Assembly: GCA_963556495.2 (NCBI GenBank)
Contig: OY747712.1
Span: 17,820,735-17,884,734 of the forward strand
Source of the DNA: Valencia hispanica
Lineage: Eukaryota > Chordata > Actinopteri > Cyprinodontiformes > Valenciidae
Direction: 5' to 3'
Length of the DNA stretch: 64,000 bases
The notes under the pieces are model-generated. The model had not been told where the DNA came from, did not search any database, and worked only from the letters and a program-made list of their open reading frames with translations. Both the position numbers and the translations under genes were made by a program. Shown piece after piece: positions 34,871 to 46,450 of this stretch. How positions within the stretch are numbered: the stretch's first letter is position 1; each line of letters opens with the position of its first letter.

Positions 34871-36279
34871 GTTTGTTTTTTCCAAAACGTTTATCATGGC
34901 CAAAAGATATTTGGTGCAAATAAATTTGACAATTTAAGAAAAAAGTCCTACTTTTCATAGCCTAGTAGCAAAGCTCACCAGAATAATTTTATTTATTTTA
35001 ATTACCATTCTCCCAATACAGGACATTTCTATCCCAAAATCTATTATACTTTACATACATTCCTCTTTTATATTTGCTCCAAGCTTGTGTCTAAGAGTGG
35101 ACCCTCTGATTATTGTTATTCTAAAAACCACACCAGGTAAAAAAAAAAAAGAAAAGGGAAATAAAATCACCTCTAATTCACCCGACAGTAAAAACATGTT
35201 TTTGAAGTAAAACAAATCTTAATATATAAATTCACAAAAAAATGTACACATCTTCATTTATTTAAACCACATATTACATGTTTTTGCTAATCAGGGTTAC
35301 AGTGTGCATCATGTTAATTATTTAATTGATTAATTTCTGTTTCTTTTGATGCCCACTCTGAGACCAGCAACCACACAAAAGGACTCTAATGGGAATTCTT
35401 TATTTAACAATAAAGAAAAGGGACTAACAGACAAGTGCTGTGTGTGGCTGGGTTGCTTAGTAATTTCTTGCACTAGTCACTTTACCATCGAACCTGCTCT
35501 GGGTGACTAATTCAGATGATTCAGGCTTTCAAAGCACCAACAGCATGGAGGCTTTGGAGACGTTTTAATGACAAAAAGAGAGCAATAAACAGATAACCTT
35601 GTGTTAGTTAAATATGTAAAACTCAAGAAAAAGCTCAACACTTGCTATGCTCCAGCTTGAATCTATAACCTTGAAAGAATAAGATCCGGAGCTGCAGGGT
35701 TTATGTTTATGAAGACCTCTCAGATGTATTAAGAGTTAGACTTACTCTGCTCTGTCACATGGCTTAAGGAGTTTTGTGATTAAAACCAGACTTTTGCAGG
35801 TTGGAGAAGCCAGAAAAATAGATTGCAGTAACAGATATTCTTCACAAGAGGGAAGTACAGAAGCATGCACATCTGTCTGTGCTGCATTAGTGAAGGTGGA
35901 CTCATCTGAGGAGGTCTGCAGTTCAAGTTTAAGTTAAGTTTCTACTTTTGGTGTGAAAACTTCTTCGTAGATGTCACTCTGCAATTATTTACGATCAGTA
36001 ATGCTGAATGTGATAGGAAAAAAAAGCACTAATGTTTCCTTCTGTGTCACGAGATGAGATTGAAGCAGGCTCTCCTTTTCTAAAAACAACTCCCAAGTCT
36101 TAGTTCCCTTAAAGTGGTGGCTGTAAAACAGATGTCTGTACTGAAAATGCCTCTGTCTTCATGTTCAACAGGTTGAAACCAAATGGTTAAAACATGAGGA
36201 TTTTATGATTGAAGCACCTTATTTATACTGTTATCTCCTAAAGTTTGCAATAACCCTTCAACCTTTTCACGTTAAGTCC
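34871..36279. other. Intergenic, nothing recognised
   Basis: AT-rich; no exon, RNA gene or assignable repeat. Confidence 0.45.
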
Positions 36280-37995
36280 CATTAAACGAAAAAACCACAA
36301 ACTCATTGTAGTCTGGTTTGATTTTATGTGATGGACCAACACAAAGTAATAAATGGAGAATAATGTGCGTTTTTAATTTTTTTTAATTTTACAATTTAAA
36401 ACCTTAAACGTGTAGCAGATTTGTATGGAGTACCTTTTACACTGGTCCCACTAAATAAAATCCAGTGCAACCTGTTGTCTGCCAAATAAAGTCTGCCAGA
36501 CTTTATTTGTGAATAGAGTCCAGCTGTTAATCTCTATATGTTCATCTTATGCTGTGAAAAAAGTTTATATTTACAGTTAAATACCAAATATATAAATTGT
36601 GTTTTTGCTTTGAATTAAATATACCAAAATGTGAATATGCTAAACAAGCTAGATCGAAATTTATGGTACGGTTCAATTACTGACACTATAGGCATTACCT
36701 CTTGTTAGAAACTAAATAAATTGTCTACTCTCAGGTATGTTTTTATGTTGCTATTGGTAAACAGGGCTTTGAAATTGAATTGCAACCTAAGTTTAATATC
36801 AGTTTATTGTGTTCCATCATCACAGTATGTAAAATACAGTAAAGATTATTCCTGTGAAAACCAAAACTGTATGTCGTTTACAGTCTTGCAGCTAGGTGGA
36901 GGCAAAGGGCTTCCACTGCGATTCTTTGGTATGCGTGGAAAATGGATCAACAGGCACCTTGGCTGCTTCATAACCACGAGCAGATTGACGTGGTTTTGCG
37001 ATAATAGTCTTTAAGAGCAAAAATAATCCCATGAATTCAACTCTGCTAAGACAACTTTGGAGGAGCTTCAGAGATCCACAGCTCAGATGGGAGAAACAGC
37101 AACTATTGGTGCATTCACATCAGCCCTGTTTAGTCCGCTTAAGGATTGTTTAGATCTTGTTGGTGCAGTGCGACTCATAGGTAAGCAGGCAAATATGTTG
37201 TTCAAAAGGTTCGGTTTGCTTGACAAAGTGCAGTGTTAAAGTGAACTGCACCAGCTAAAATAATCAACAACAATGCTGAAATTTCGGCACCCCAATCGAA
37301 CCGAATCTACCGGACTATCAGGTGTGAAAACAACTTATAAGTGCTCTGGTCAGATGGGAACAAAATGAAACTTTTTGGCCCACATACAAAATTCTATACG
37401 TGGTGACATCACATCACTCTGAACACACCATCCTGACAGTGAAACACGGTGTTGGCAGCATCATGCTGCGACATGTGTTTCATTTGAATGGACTGGAAAG
37501 CTGGTTGATGGGAAGATAGACGTAGATTTTCAAAAGGGAGACAACCCTAAACATATGGTAAACAATGGAATGTTTTAGATGAAAGAATATTTTTGTGTTA
37601 GAATGGCCTTGTCAAAGTCCAGATCTAAACATGTGTAAGGAATTAAAATTTCATGTGTACAGACACTCTCCATCCAGTCTGACTAAGCTTCAGCTATTTT
37701 TGCAAGGAAGAGTGAGCAAGAAGTTCAGTCTCAAGATATGAAAAGCTAGTAAAGACATACCTCAGATAGTTCGACAAAGTGTTGACCCAACAGGGCTGAA
37801 TACACGTGTATTACATACTTTTCAGATATTAATTTCATAAAACCTTTGAAAACCATCTTTATAATACACAACACAAAATCGTCCTATTGTGTGCTGAGCT
37901 CTACAAAAAAAATCCAAATGAAATACTTTGAAGTTTGGGAATGCAATATGGCAAAATGTAAAAAAAAAAAAAAGTTAAAGAGGTGTGATTACTTT
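36280..37995 (+). mobile_element. Tc1-like transposon remnant carrying a MITE
   Basis: The left end at 36280-36540 has 'tttgattttatgtgatggaccaacacaaagta'. The right part, 37340-37995, has 'ctctggtcagatgggaacaaaatgaaactttttggcc' (WSDGNKMKLFG, first-Asp region), 'ggcagcatcatgctg', then the SQSPDLN-like region and 'gtgattactttttcatggcactcta'. About 0.8 kb of other DNA, including a MITE, lies between. Fully decayed. Confidence 0.6.
37109..37345. mobile_element. MITE (probable), inverted ends GTGCATTCACATCAG / CAGGTGTGAAAAC
   Basis: The left terminus TATTGGTGCATTCACATCAG and a right region CGGACTATCAGGTGTGAAAAC form imperfect inverted repeats, with TAGTCCG/CGGACTA just inside. Resembles the intron-1 MITE at 15921-16298 in style. 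Confidence 0.55.
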
Positions 37996-38522
37996 TTCAT
38001 GGCACTCTAATATGGCTTTTTTAAAGTGAGAAAGTCATAAAATAGGAGTTTTACCTCACTGAGTGAGAATCATCTGAAGTCTGCTGTCTGATTATAAACA
38101 CATGTGTAACAAAAGTTAAAAATTCCCTGCTGCCAGAGCAGACACATTTTGCCGTGTGGTGAAGACTGGGAAATCATGTGATATCAACAAAAGCAGACAT
38201 ATTACGCCCTCCTCTTCCTCAGCCGCCCACACACAGAGGCACACACAGACTTTAAACACACATGCTTTTTTGTTGTCACAGAGATGTAACGCTGCTATTC
38301 ATTTACTGACTTTGAACCCTGCCCTGCCAGTAAACAGAGCAAACGTCATCAGCTGCAAGCACAGACAGAAACATCAACACAGTAAAAGAAGAGCGAAGGA
38401 GAAAAAAAATCTTACTGTGAATTGTTCCCCTGCCTGGTCCCTTTCTGAGCTCCACTCTCTGCGGCCGGGCCTCCTGTTTCAGTGGGGGTCTAACACCAAC
38501 CCACCACCCCGCCCCACCTCCT

Positions 38523-39059
38523 TTACACCATGCTGGTGCTCTGGCGTCCTCTTCCAGGGTAGGCAGGGGTCCTAACAGGCTTCAGCGGTGGATATGGGCC
38601 CTTCCCACATCGGCCATTTTGAGGGTAAGGTGGAGGCCTTTGAGTTCTGGCACTGGAAGTGCTGTTGCCAATGATCACTAGTGGGTCAAGGGTGTGTGGG
38701 TGGGGTTCTGGACGAATTTGGCCGTTGTGGATGGAATCTCCTGTGGGGTGCAGATGAGGCAGGTGGCCGTTCGCACTCAGCTTTTTGTGACTGACGTTTT
38801 TCTGGAGACTGGGTGGGGTGAAGCAGCTTGTTTTGACGACAGATGCCATGTGGACGGGAGAGACAGAGTTGGTTCTGAATATGACACAGTTTTCGTCCAC
38901 GCCCTGTGACGCTCCCCAGGGGGCAGGGGGCAGAGGGGCTGACCTGAAGTCCCCTGAAGGAGCTGATTCACGAAGGTTATTGGATGACCCCTGAGTGATG
39001 CACGGCTCTTCTTCACTGAGGTCGATATTAGCTGTGAGGCGATCAATCTGCTCAACCAC
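38523..39059 (-). CDS. PRR16/INSYN1-like gene, coding exon 2
   Basis: 178 codons and stop. It begins VVEQIDRLTANIDLSEEEP, finishing the family helix, then a Pro/Ser/His-rich region (PLPPAPWG, HLPHLHPTGDSIHNGQ) and the C-terminal block PPPYPQNGRCGKGPYPPLKP before the QSTSMV end. Confidence 0.87.
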   Translation of the reverse strand: MVEQIDRLTANIDLSEEEPCITQGSSNNLRESAPSGDFRSAPLPPAPWGASQGVDENCVIFRTNSVSPVHMASVVKTSCFTPPSLQKNVSHKKLSANGHLPHLHPTGDSIHNGQIRPEPHPHTLDPLVIIGNSTSSARTQRPPPYPQNGRCGKGPYPPLKPVRTPAYPGRGRQSTSMV

Positions 39060-42000
39060 CTTGAATGATAATAGAGTAGGTGGTTATTACCAACCTGCCG
39101 TGCAATTTAAGATACCATTGAATTTCTCAGTCAATGTTAGATTTTTACTAAGGATCCACATGTTCCACATCTTCTTAACAGCTTTTAGTTTTCTAGACTC
39201 AGACCCTAAGAAACATTTTCTTTCCCCTCAAACTTTTAATTATTTTTCACTATTTTACAACTTTACAAACACAAATTTATTTGTATACGTTTGTATATAT
39301 TAGTTTATTTCGTACATAAACGTAAAAGAGTGGCATGCATTTGTATTTCATCCCCCTGTGCTAATGCTTTGTGGAAGCATCTGTTTGCCATCTCCACCAG
39401 CTGTGTACATCCAGAGACTTAATCTCTTGTCCAATATTTTTTTGCAAAACAGCTCAGGCTCAGTCAATTTGACTGGAGACCATCTCTGGACATCAGTTTT
39501 TCATTCTTGCCACAGATCCAAACCATTCCATTGAAGTCCTGGCAGTATGTTTAGGTTTCTCGTCTTGCTGGAAGATTAACTGCCACCCCAGTACCAAGTT
39601 GTTTTTTTTGCTGCCTCTAACCGGTTTTCTTCCAGAATAGCCATGTATTTGGCCCCATCTATCTTAGCTGTTGGGAGTTGATCTTCCTTGTCACTACTGT
39701 AATGAAGGCACCCCACAGCATGATGCTGCCACCCTCCTGATTCACAGTTTTTGCTGTTTGTCACACATAGTGCTTTTCAGGTAGGCTATAAAATCAAAGC
39801 TAATTTTTATCTGATTGGAGTACCTTATCACTGACTCTCTGAATAATGCTCTCCTTGTCAGGCCCTAAGTTTAGGAGGGCAGCCATGGCAGGTTTGGAGT
39901 TGTTCCACACTCTGTTGGGTTGAATAATGCACTCTAGGATGTTCGAAGCTTTAGTTTTCTCACCCAATGCTACCCTAGACCTGACACATAGCTGACTGCC
40001 ATTTCCTACTTAGGTGACATTTGAAGGCATTTGGTTGAACTGGGATTTACTTAGGGGTAACAAGCAAAGGGGACTGAATACAAATGCATCTCACTTTTTT
40101 TTTATCTGTAACATTTTTAAAAACCTTTTCTTTCCATTTTACAACTTATGCACTAGTTTCTTTTATTCTATCACAAAAAATCCCAGTAAAATACAACAAA
40201 ATGTGTACTTTTTTCATTAATTCAAATTGATATTGTCAGTATGTAGATAATAGCAGATTTATTCATTATTAACATCCTCCTTTCCAAAGTTTTAATGAAG
40301 ACTTTGATCAAAATGATCACAGATTTGCACAATTTTCTTCTCAATTGGGACAATTATTACTTGACTCATTCATGTTTATCTGTTGATGTTTGCAAAACAC
40401 TGATGCTAAAAATAAGTATTTAAAAAAAAATAAGCTGCACTGAAAATGAATGATGAATGAATGTTTTGAATTGTTTTTGAAGCAGGGATCTGTGAAGTAG
40501 GTGTGAATTGTAATTTGTCTTTTAAGATTATTGTGTTTGTCATTGCTTGTGTGAGGGGCTGCACAGTGGCACAGTTGGTAACACTGTTCCCCTCAAGCAC
40601 GGTCCTCCCAGTCTGGGGTCTTTCTGAATGGAGTTCTCATGTTCTCCTGGTGCATGCGTGGTTACTCTCTGGGTACTCTGATTTCCTCCCACAGTCCAGA
40701 AACATGACTGTTAGGTTAATTGGTCTCTCTAAACTGTCCTTAGATATGGTTGTTAGTTATGTGTGTCTCTATGTTGCTCTGCGATGGACTGGTGACCTGT
40801 TTGTGGTGTGTCCAGCCTCTCACCCATGAACCTGCAAGAATAAGCAGGTATAGTTCTCTCATACAACCACATGGCCATGTAAAGAGTTGGCCTTTCTTCT
40901 CTTGCATGTAAATATTTTAGCTCTAAACTAAGGAACTGTCTGAAATGTTTTTTATATTTGGGAAGTTCTGCATCAGTCATGTCCATTCGTACCAGCAGCG
41001 CCACCATTTTGTAACTGCTTTGAGAAACAATGATTTGAAGTAATTTTTGATGATCTACTGTAAAGAAAAAAAGTTTTGGACTTCAGTAATTGTTCTTAAC
41101 CAACAGGAGGTTGATCAAAGTCCTTTGTGCTTGATCTCTTATCACAGTCAGCTCAAACTGGGATTACAACCACACTCAACTAAGTGTTTAATATAAATGT
41201 CTTAGAATGTTATACTCAAATAAATTGTAGATCAAATTGTGCTTTTTTATGTTTTTGTTTCTCAATATTATGAAAAATCAACAGATATGCAATGGTTTAA
41301 GTACACCGATGTGCAAAAGTTTTTTCATGTGTAAAATGGAAGTCGAAATTAACAAAATGGCAACATGTTGGCACATGATCTATTGTGCTGAGGTTGCTGG
41401 TTGTACTCATCATTCAATAGGTATTTCAAAAAGAAAGGGTAAACGTTTGAATTCAGCGTCTGCAGCATTCAAATAGGTTGGGGTTTTTTCACATTTATCT
41501 TGGAAAAAAAGGCTTTAGCAGGATTTAGGAGGGTTAGGATGTATGATACAGACCTACTACAGAACGCTGGCATCCCCTCTGGAAATACCATGAAGCTGTG
41601 TCCTTGATGCATTCCACTCATTTCAGCATAAGCAGCTAAAATAAAGTGCCAGCAAAATGCAGTTTTACAGATAGACTATTCTCTTTGGACTCTCCACATT
41701 AGCTCTATTGCTGTCATTCTGTTTCCTTCTCTGTAACCACCAGTTGTCTTATGCTTATGTTCCTTTGTTTATTCCTATGTTCATAGAAGAGCAAAGTTAT
41801 TTTTGCTGTTGCTATCACTTATTTTTGCTATCTAATAGTTGTTTTGAAACAACACTGACACCCTGTTAAGAGAACAGGGCCAAGCTAACCAAAACTCAGA
41901 TGTTTTCTATGGCTGCAGTGACATTTATAAAGCCTTTTTTTCTTGTTTGAGGCTAACTTGCCATGGGCTTTATTCTTGTGTGACAGGTTTTTGCCATCTC

Positions 42001-45000
42001 TCCAAACTCCGATCACAGGGATTTCTCGTCTGCTGCATATAACACAGTAATGGGGCCCTTAAAATAATTGTATTTAGAGCCCTGCTTCCAGTTAAGGCCA
42101 TCAATGCACCAATGTTGTCTCTTGTAAATAGCCAAAGCTCAACTGCTTATAAGTTGCATATTTAACACCCTTAGTTTCATGGTTTTCAAAAAAAAATCAA
42201 AATTGATTCTGTTTGACCCTGAAATTAGTTTCTTCAGAACATTTCCTCAATAAAAATACCTAAAATATATAGAACCACAGTGCTGGTACTTTTGGACCTC
42301 AGTGCAGCATTTGACACTGTTGACCATGATATATTATGGACTGGAAAGCTGGGTCGGACTCTCTGGTACAGTACTTGGCCTGTTTGAGTCTTACCTGAAG
42401 AACAGGAACTTCTTTGTGTCAATAGGCAACTTTTCATCAGAACAGACAGAAATCAAGTGTGCGGTGTCCCAGAGCTCCATCCAGGGGTCCCTCCTATTTA
42501 ATATCTACATGCTCCCACTAGCCCAGATTATAACAACCAACAAGATTAGCTACCATAACTATGCAGATGATACTCAGCTTTACATTACAACGTCACCAGG
42601 TGACTTTGAACCCATTCAAGCCCAAAGTGAATCTATTGAGCAAATGGATGGATGTGCTCTAATTTTCCCCATCTGAAAAGAAACAAAACTGCACTAATTA
42701 TTATCACATGAAGAACATTTCTAGGACTAAAGGACTGATGTTGCAATAGGACCTCGAAAAACTCATCCATGTGTTTATCTTTGGTCGGATTGATTACTGC
42801 AATAGTGTCCTCACAGGTCTGGCTAAAAATTCAATTAGACAGCTGTAGCTGTACCAGAACGCTGCTGCTAGCGTCCTCACTTGAACCAGGAAAGTAGAGC
42901 GCATCACCCCAATTCTAAAGTTCTTATGTTGGTTCCCTGTAGCTCAGAGAATAGACTTCAAAATACTTTTACTAGTTTATAAATCATTGAATGGCTTCGC
43001 ACCAAAGTATGTTGAAGATTTGTTGCCAGTATACCAACCCCCTAGACTACTAAGATCTTCCAACTCTAGTGTACTTATCATCCCTAGAATTAGAACCAAA
43101 CATGAATAGGCAGCTTTGCGTTTCCTATGCTCCTCTTATCTGCTTAGCTGCTAAAACACTGAGATCTTTTAAATCACGGCTAAAAACCCATCTGTTTGAA
43201 GCTGCCTTTGCTTTACTGATTAATAATAGCAGAAATGTCATAACTTTGGTATGTTTTAACGTTCTTTATGTTTCTGTTGTGTTTTATGTTTTTATTGTTT
43301 TATTGCTGCTTTTTTTCCAAATCACCCAAAGCACCTTGGAAAATGCATTGTTGAAAGTGTGCAATACAAATATATTTGCCTTCCCTTCCCTAAAATAGAT
43401 TTTGGAGACATGTTAATTTCTCAGAGTTTCTCATTTGGTGGCTAGTTTTACAAGCACACGTGAAAGTCTCAGTTATTTATAACTAAATTGAAGATACAGT
43501 ATTCATGAAATGAACACTAAGCAGACATGATTACACCAGCAGTCATAAATTATAAATATTACCAGAACTTTAAATTTGATATTTATCAAACTGTCAATTC
43601 TTTTAAAATCCAATGAAATAAAAAAATACATTTTAAAATATTATGAGCATGCTGTTCAGAAACCTTCAAGTCAAATTTAAAATCAACCTTAAGCCACACA
43701 CTTGAAATTTTCTGTGTGCAAATTGTGCATGTGTGTGGGGGGGGGCTGCTGGGATGTAAGGAGCAGCCTACTTTGCATTGCTTTGGGCTGGCTCTGTATA
43801 TTTCACATAAATATCAAAGATATCCTTTTTAGCTTGTTCCAACAGTAAAAAAGCTTTTTTATAATTAACAGTATTATCATGTAATTACTAATAATATTTT
43901 GTCTTCTATGGCCAAACCTGAGGATGAGCACTTTTAAGCCTATATTAGTAATTAATTATTATTTCACCACTGCCAGACAGGAATATTTGGATAAACATCA
44001 ATATAGATTATAAATAAGTGGCTTAAATTAAATATTTTTTCATCTACTTTGTCTCCATATGGCTCAGTTTTATTCATCAACCTGCAACACCGGTCATTTG
44101 GCTCAGAATCAATGCTCATTTACAGCCGCATTCAAAATGAATGCTGCATGATTTATTAAGAGTCTATATCTCTGGGCTTTGTATGGTGTTGGCCGAAAAG
44201 CTGCCGGTTACTGCGGCGCTCTGCTAAAGGTCAGTGCAAATTGTTCTCAATCACGTCTTTGGTGAGAGACGATGATTGAGTCACAAACAATGCAGTCACT
44301 ATCTTGACACACACAGTCACACACATGCAGTGGGGATGCATGTACACACACATGACCTGTGTCAAAATGCTCTGCACTGTGGCACATTTTTCCCCCGCAT
44401 CTGAGCTTTGTGATAATCGCTTTAAATGTCACTGTTGCCAGGAGAGAATTGATAAAAGGCTGAGGCATCTGCAGCAGATGCAGTCTTTCATGATTGGACA
44501 CCTGAGGTACACCCAGAGGATTAAACATCTTTAATTACAGAACAATTCCTACCTCTTTCATTTCCACGTGAACTTTCTTCAGACCCCCCAGCACTTCCTC
44601 CAGATCTGTTACGACTTGTCGGATTTGATCCCTCACCAAGTCCCGCCGCCCTCTTTGCCTCGTCACTTCTGAACCCACACTGTGGAGATCATTGTTGGTT
44701 GTTTCTTTGGAGGTTTCCAAGCAGGTGATGTCAGATCCCTTACGTCTTCTTTGGCTCAAGTGCTTTTGAGGGACTTCGGTTGGAAAGAAGCCCTTATCAG
44801 ACCCAGTGCAGCCATTAAATAAGTCCTCTGATCCACCCTTTGGCCTGCCCTGGTCCAGATAGCCATCTCTTTCCTCCTCTCCTTCAAAGACCACACGCCT
44901 CGGTCCACAGTGGCCGTTTGTCAAGTGAGAATGACCCGGCCGGAGATGGTGCAGCTCCAAATGATAGCCATTAGGAACACACCCACAGCCTTCCTCCTCA

Positions 45001-45518
45001 TCCACTGAGATATACCTGACAGTCCGCCTTCGCCTGTACCCTTGACCTTTGACCTGAAGATGAGGGAGAGGGTGGGGTATTCCAGAGTGGAAGGGGCGTG
45101 CTCTTTCACTGCCTGCAACACAGCCACACTGTTCTCTCACAAATGAATAGTGTCTCACCCCAGGCTCTGTCGGGTCGCCCCACTGGGCAGGGTTCAACTC
45201 CCAGGGGCAGGCTTGACTCAAATCATCCGACTGGCTGCAAGCGCCCGGGCCCGCAAACAGTGACTTCCTCTGAGGGCTGAAATGACCGCTTCTTTCAACT
45301 CTGTTCACCAGGAAGTCTCTCCCTCCTACATCTTTAACCCGAGGAGCCTGGGTGTCGCTCCAGCAAGCGTGCGATGAGGGGTCCATTTGTCTGGTTGATG
45401 CTGTTTGCTGATACCCGTGTAGCTGGTCATAGTAGATGCAGTGCCGACAGGGGCAAGGGCCGTTACTGTAGCTAAGAAATCGGTGGTGTCCCGTTGTTTC
45501 AGAGCCTTCTGTGTACAT
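38523..45518 (-). CDS. PRR16 (Largen)/INSYN1-family coiled-coil protein, long form; two coding exons
   Basis: Joined CDS on the minus strand: 45518-44553 then 39059-38523 (500 residues), across a 5.5-kb phase-0 intron with donor GAG|GTAGGA and acceptor TTCAAG|GTGGTT. The join rebuilds one amphipathic helix, VRDQIRQVVTDLEEVLGGLK then KVHVEMKEVVEQIDRLTANI (about residues 293-336), which matches the diagnostic N-terminal helix of human PRR16 and INSYN1. In those roughly 300-residue proteins the helix is near the N-terminus; here about 290 residues precede it, including CPCRHC, RRRRTVRYISVDEEE and basic patches. The second exon is proline- and serine-rich with RPPPYPQNGR and ends QSTSMV, a class I PDZ-ligand pattern (S-x-V). 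PRR16 is linked to cell-size control and INSYN1 to inhibitory synapses; this paralogue's role is unknown. ATG 45518 is the first Met after an in-frame stop; an upstream coding exon is not excluded. Confidence 0.82.
39330..40250 (-). mobile_element. Tc1-like transposon remnant
   Basis: In minus orientation it carries 'gtggcagcatcatgctgtggggtgcc' and 'tttggggccaaatacatggctattc'-like stretches typical of Tc1-family sequence, with the outer ends 'ttgtgtttcatccccctgtgctaatg' and 'tcccagtaaaatacaacaaaatgtg'. No open transposase frame remains. Confidence 0.55.
40547..40835 (+). mobile_element. Fish SINE (tRNA-like head, 'cacagtggcacagttggtaacactg' type)
   Basis: Head GGGGCTGCACAGTGGCACAG, then the body 'tggagttctcatgttctcctggtgcatgcgtgg' and 'ttcctcccacagtccagaaacatgactgttaggttaattgg', ending 'gcgatggactggtgacctg'. 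This string is one of the commonest short repeats in teleost genomes. The exact family name is not asserted. Confidence 0.8.
42270..43395 (+). mobile_element. L2-like LINE fragment, reverse transcriptase and 3' end
   Basis: Reads VLVLLDLSAAFDTVDHDIL, FNIYMLPLAQI, YHNYADDTQLYITTSPGD, RLDYCNSVLTGLAKNSIRQL and LRLLRSSNSSVLIIPRI-like segments with many stops and shifts. The end is an L2-type tail 'gcaccttggaaaatgcattgttgaaagtgtgcaatacaaat' then TTGCCTTCCCTTCCC. Antisense to the PRR16/INSYN1-like host intron; older and of a different subfamily than the 6644-11035 LINE. Confidence 0.8.
42302..42676 (+). pseudogene. LINE reverse transcriptase core fragment
   Basis: The longest surviving frame of the 42270-43395 LINE, including IYMLPLAQIITTNKISYHNY followed by ADDTQLYITTSP (catalytic YADD). 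The motif B region is degraded to VSQSSIQGSLLFN. Non-functional. Confidence 0.75.
44553..45518 (-). CDS. PRR16/INSYN1-like gene, coding exon 1
   Basis: 322 codons. The frame is open back to a TAA about 12 codons upstream of the ATG with only TTG/GTT-type codons between, consistent with a start in this exon. The C-terminal 30 residues form the first part of the family helix. Composition is high in Gly, Arg, His and Cys and unlike the surrounding repeat DNA. Confidence 0.85.
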
Positions 45519-45524
45519 GTCCAA

Positions 45525-46450
45525 AGTGGGCAGTGAACTTGAGTGGAAAACGCCTTAAAAAACAACTGCTTTCCTTCCCATCCGACCTCACTCCAGCCCA
45601 GTCATCCGCTTGCTGTTTTTCTCATCTACGTCTTCCCACAAGAAAACTTTTCTCTTTCTTTTTTTTTCAACTCTCAACCCAAGACTCCTTCCTCCCTCCC
45701 TTTCCTTCCTGTCTGTTGTTTCCCCTTTTCTTTTCTCTTGTAACTGTAAATCTTACATACTCACTTTCCTCAAGCCTTCTTTACTTTACGTACTTCCCCC
45801 CCTAACTTTTCTTATTCCTTCTTCTTTGGTCACTCTGTAGCCCTCTCTCCAGGACGGGGCCCCTCTCCACCTCCCTCCCTCTCAGTCTCTCTTTCTACCT
45901 CTCCCGCCTCGTTGTTCTGTCTCATTTGCTGCTGCAGGCGTCCAGTCTCTTTCTCTCTCTCTGTATTTCCCGTCTCCTCCCCTCCCCTCTCTTGCTCTCT
46001 TTTCTCCACCTCTTAACGCCTCTTGGCTCTGGTATATTCTCTCACATAGCCGAGAGTACCTGGATTATTTGAGAATCCCCTCTCTCCCCTCCATCTGAAA
46101 TCCAGCCGCCGAATGAGACTCTTCTAGTGAAGGACTCCATGTGATGTTTTGCTTTCTTTGAGGGTGCGTGGAAGCGCCACAGCTCTGGTGCTGAGCTCAT
46201 TAGCCCAACTAAAAGCCTTCGCACTCTGCAATTAAATGCTGCCTGGGATTCCTCAGCCAGAGACTGAGAGAAAAGTGGAGGGGAGGGGTTTGGAGAGGAC
46301 CGCTCTGGGAGGTGGGGTTTCAACCATACACAGAGAAGGGAGCAGACAGCAATCTGAGTCGTAGCAGGGAGGACAATTTTTTTCTCATCTTCTGTTCCTT
46401 CATATTTCTCCCATCGTCCTATGTTTTTCGTCCTCTCCATTCCTCGTCAC
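45525..46450 (-). promoter_or_regulatory. Purine-rich leader/promoter region of the PRR16/INSYN1-like gene (inferred)
   Basis: Directly upstream of the start codon on the minus strand. About 45600-46010 is almost entirely purine on that strand (GAGAGAGAAAGAG, GGGAGGGAGGTGGAGAGGGG). A long GA-rich 5' leader or promoter-proximal tract is the simplest reading; TSS and untranslated exons cannot be placed. Mirror-symmetric GA/CT tracts can also form triplex DNA. Confidence 0.4.

Larger units (their letters stand above)
39060..44552 (-). other. Intron of the PRR16/INSYN1-like gene
   Basis: 5.5 kb containing a Tc1-like remnant (39330-40250), a SINE (40547-40835) and an L2-like LINE in antisense (42270-43395). 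The stretch 44060-44530 is free of recognisable repeats and fairly GC-balanced; it is the most likely place for conserved non-coding sequence, but nothing specific can be assigned. Confidence 0.75.

Noticed and set aside
38523..45518. First reading of the minus-strand gene as INSYN2A/B (FAM196)
   Set aside because: The conserved helix VTDLEEVLGGLK...VVEQIDRLT matches PRR16 and INSYN1, not the FAM196 proteins as I recall them.
45494..45840. Plus-strand Phe/Ser/Pro-rich frames of up to 103 codons
   Set aside because: Translation of the pyrimidine-rich strand of the leader of the minus-strand PRR16/INSYN1-like gene.
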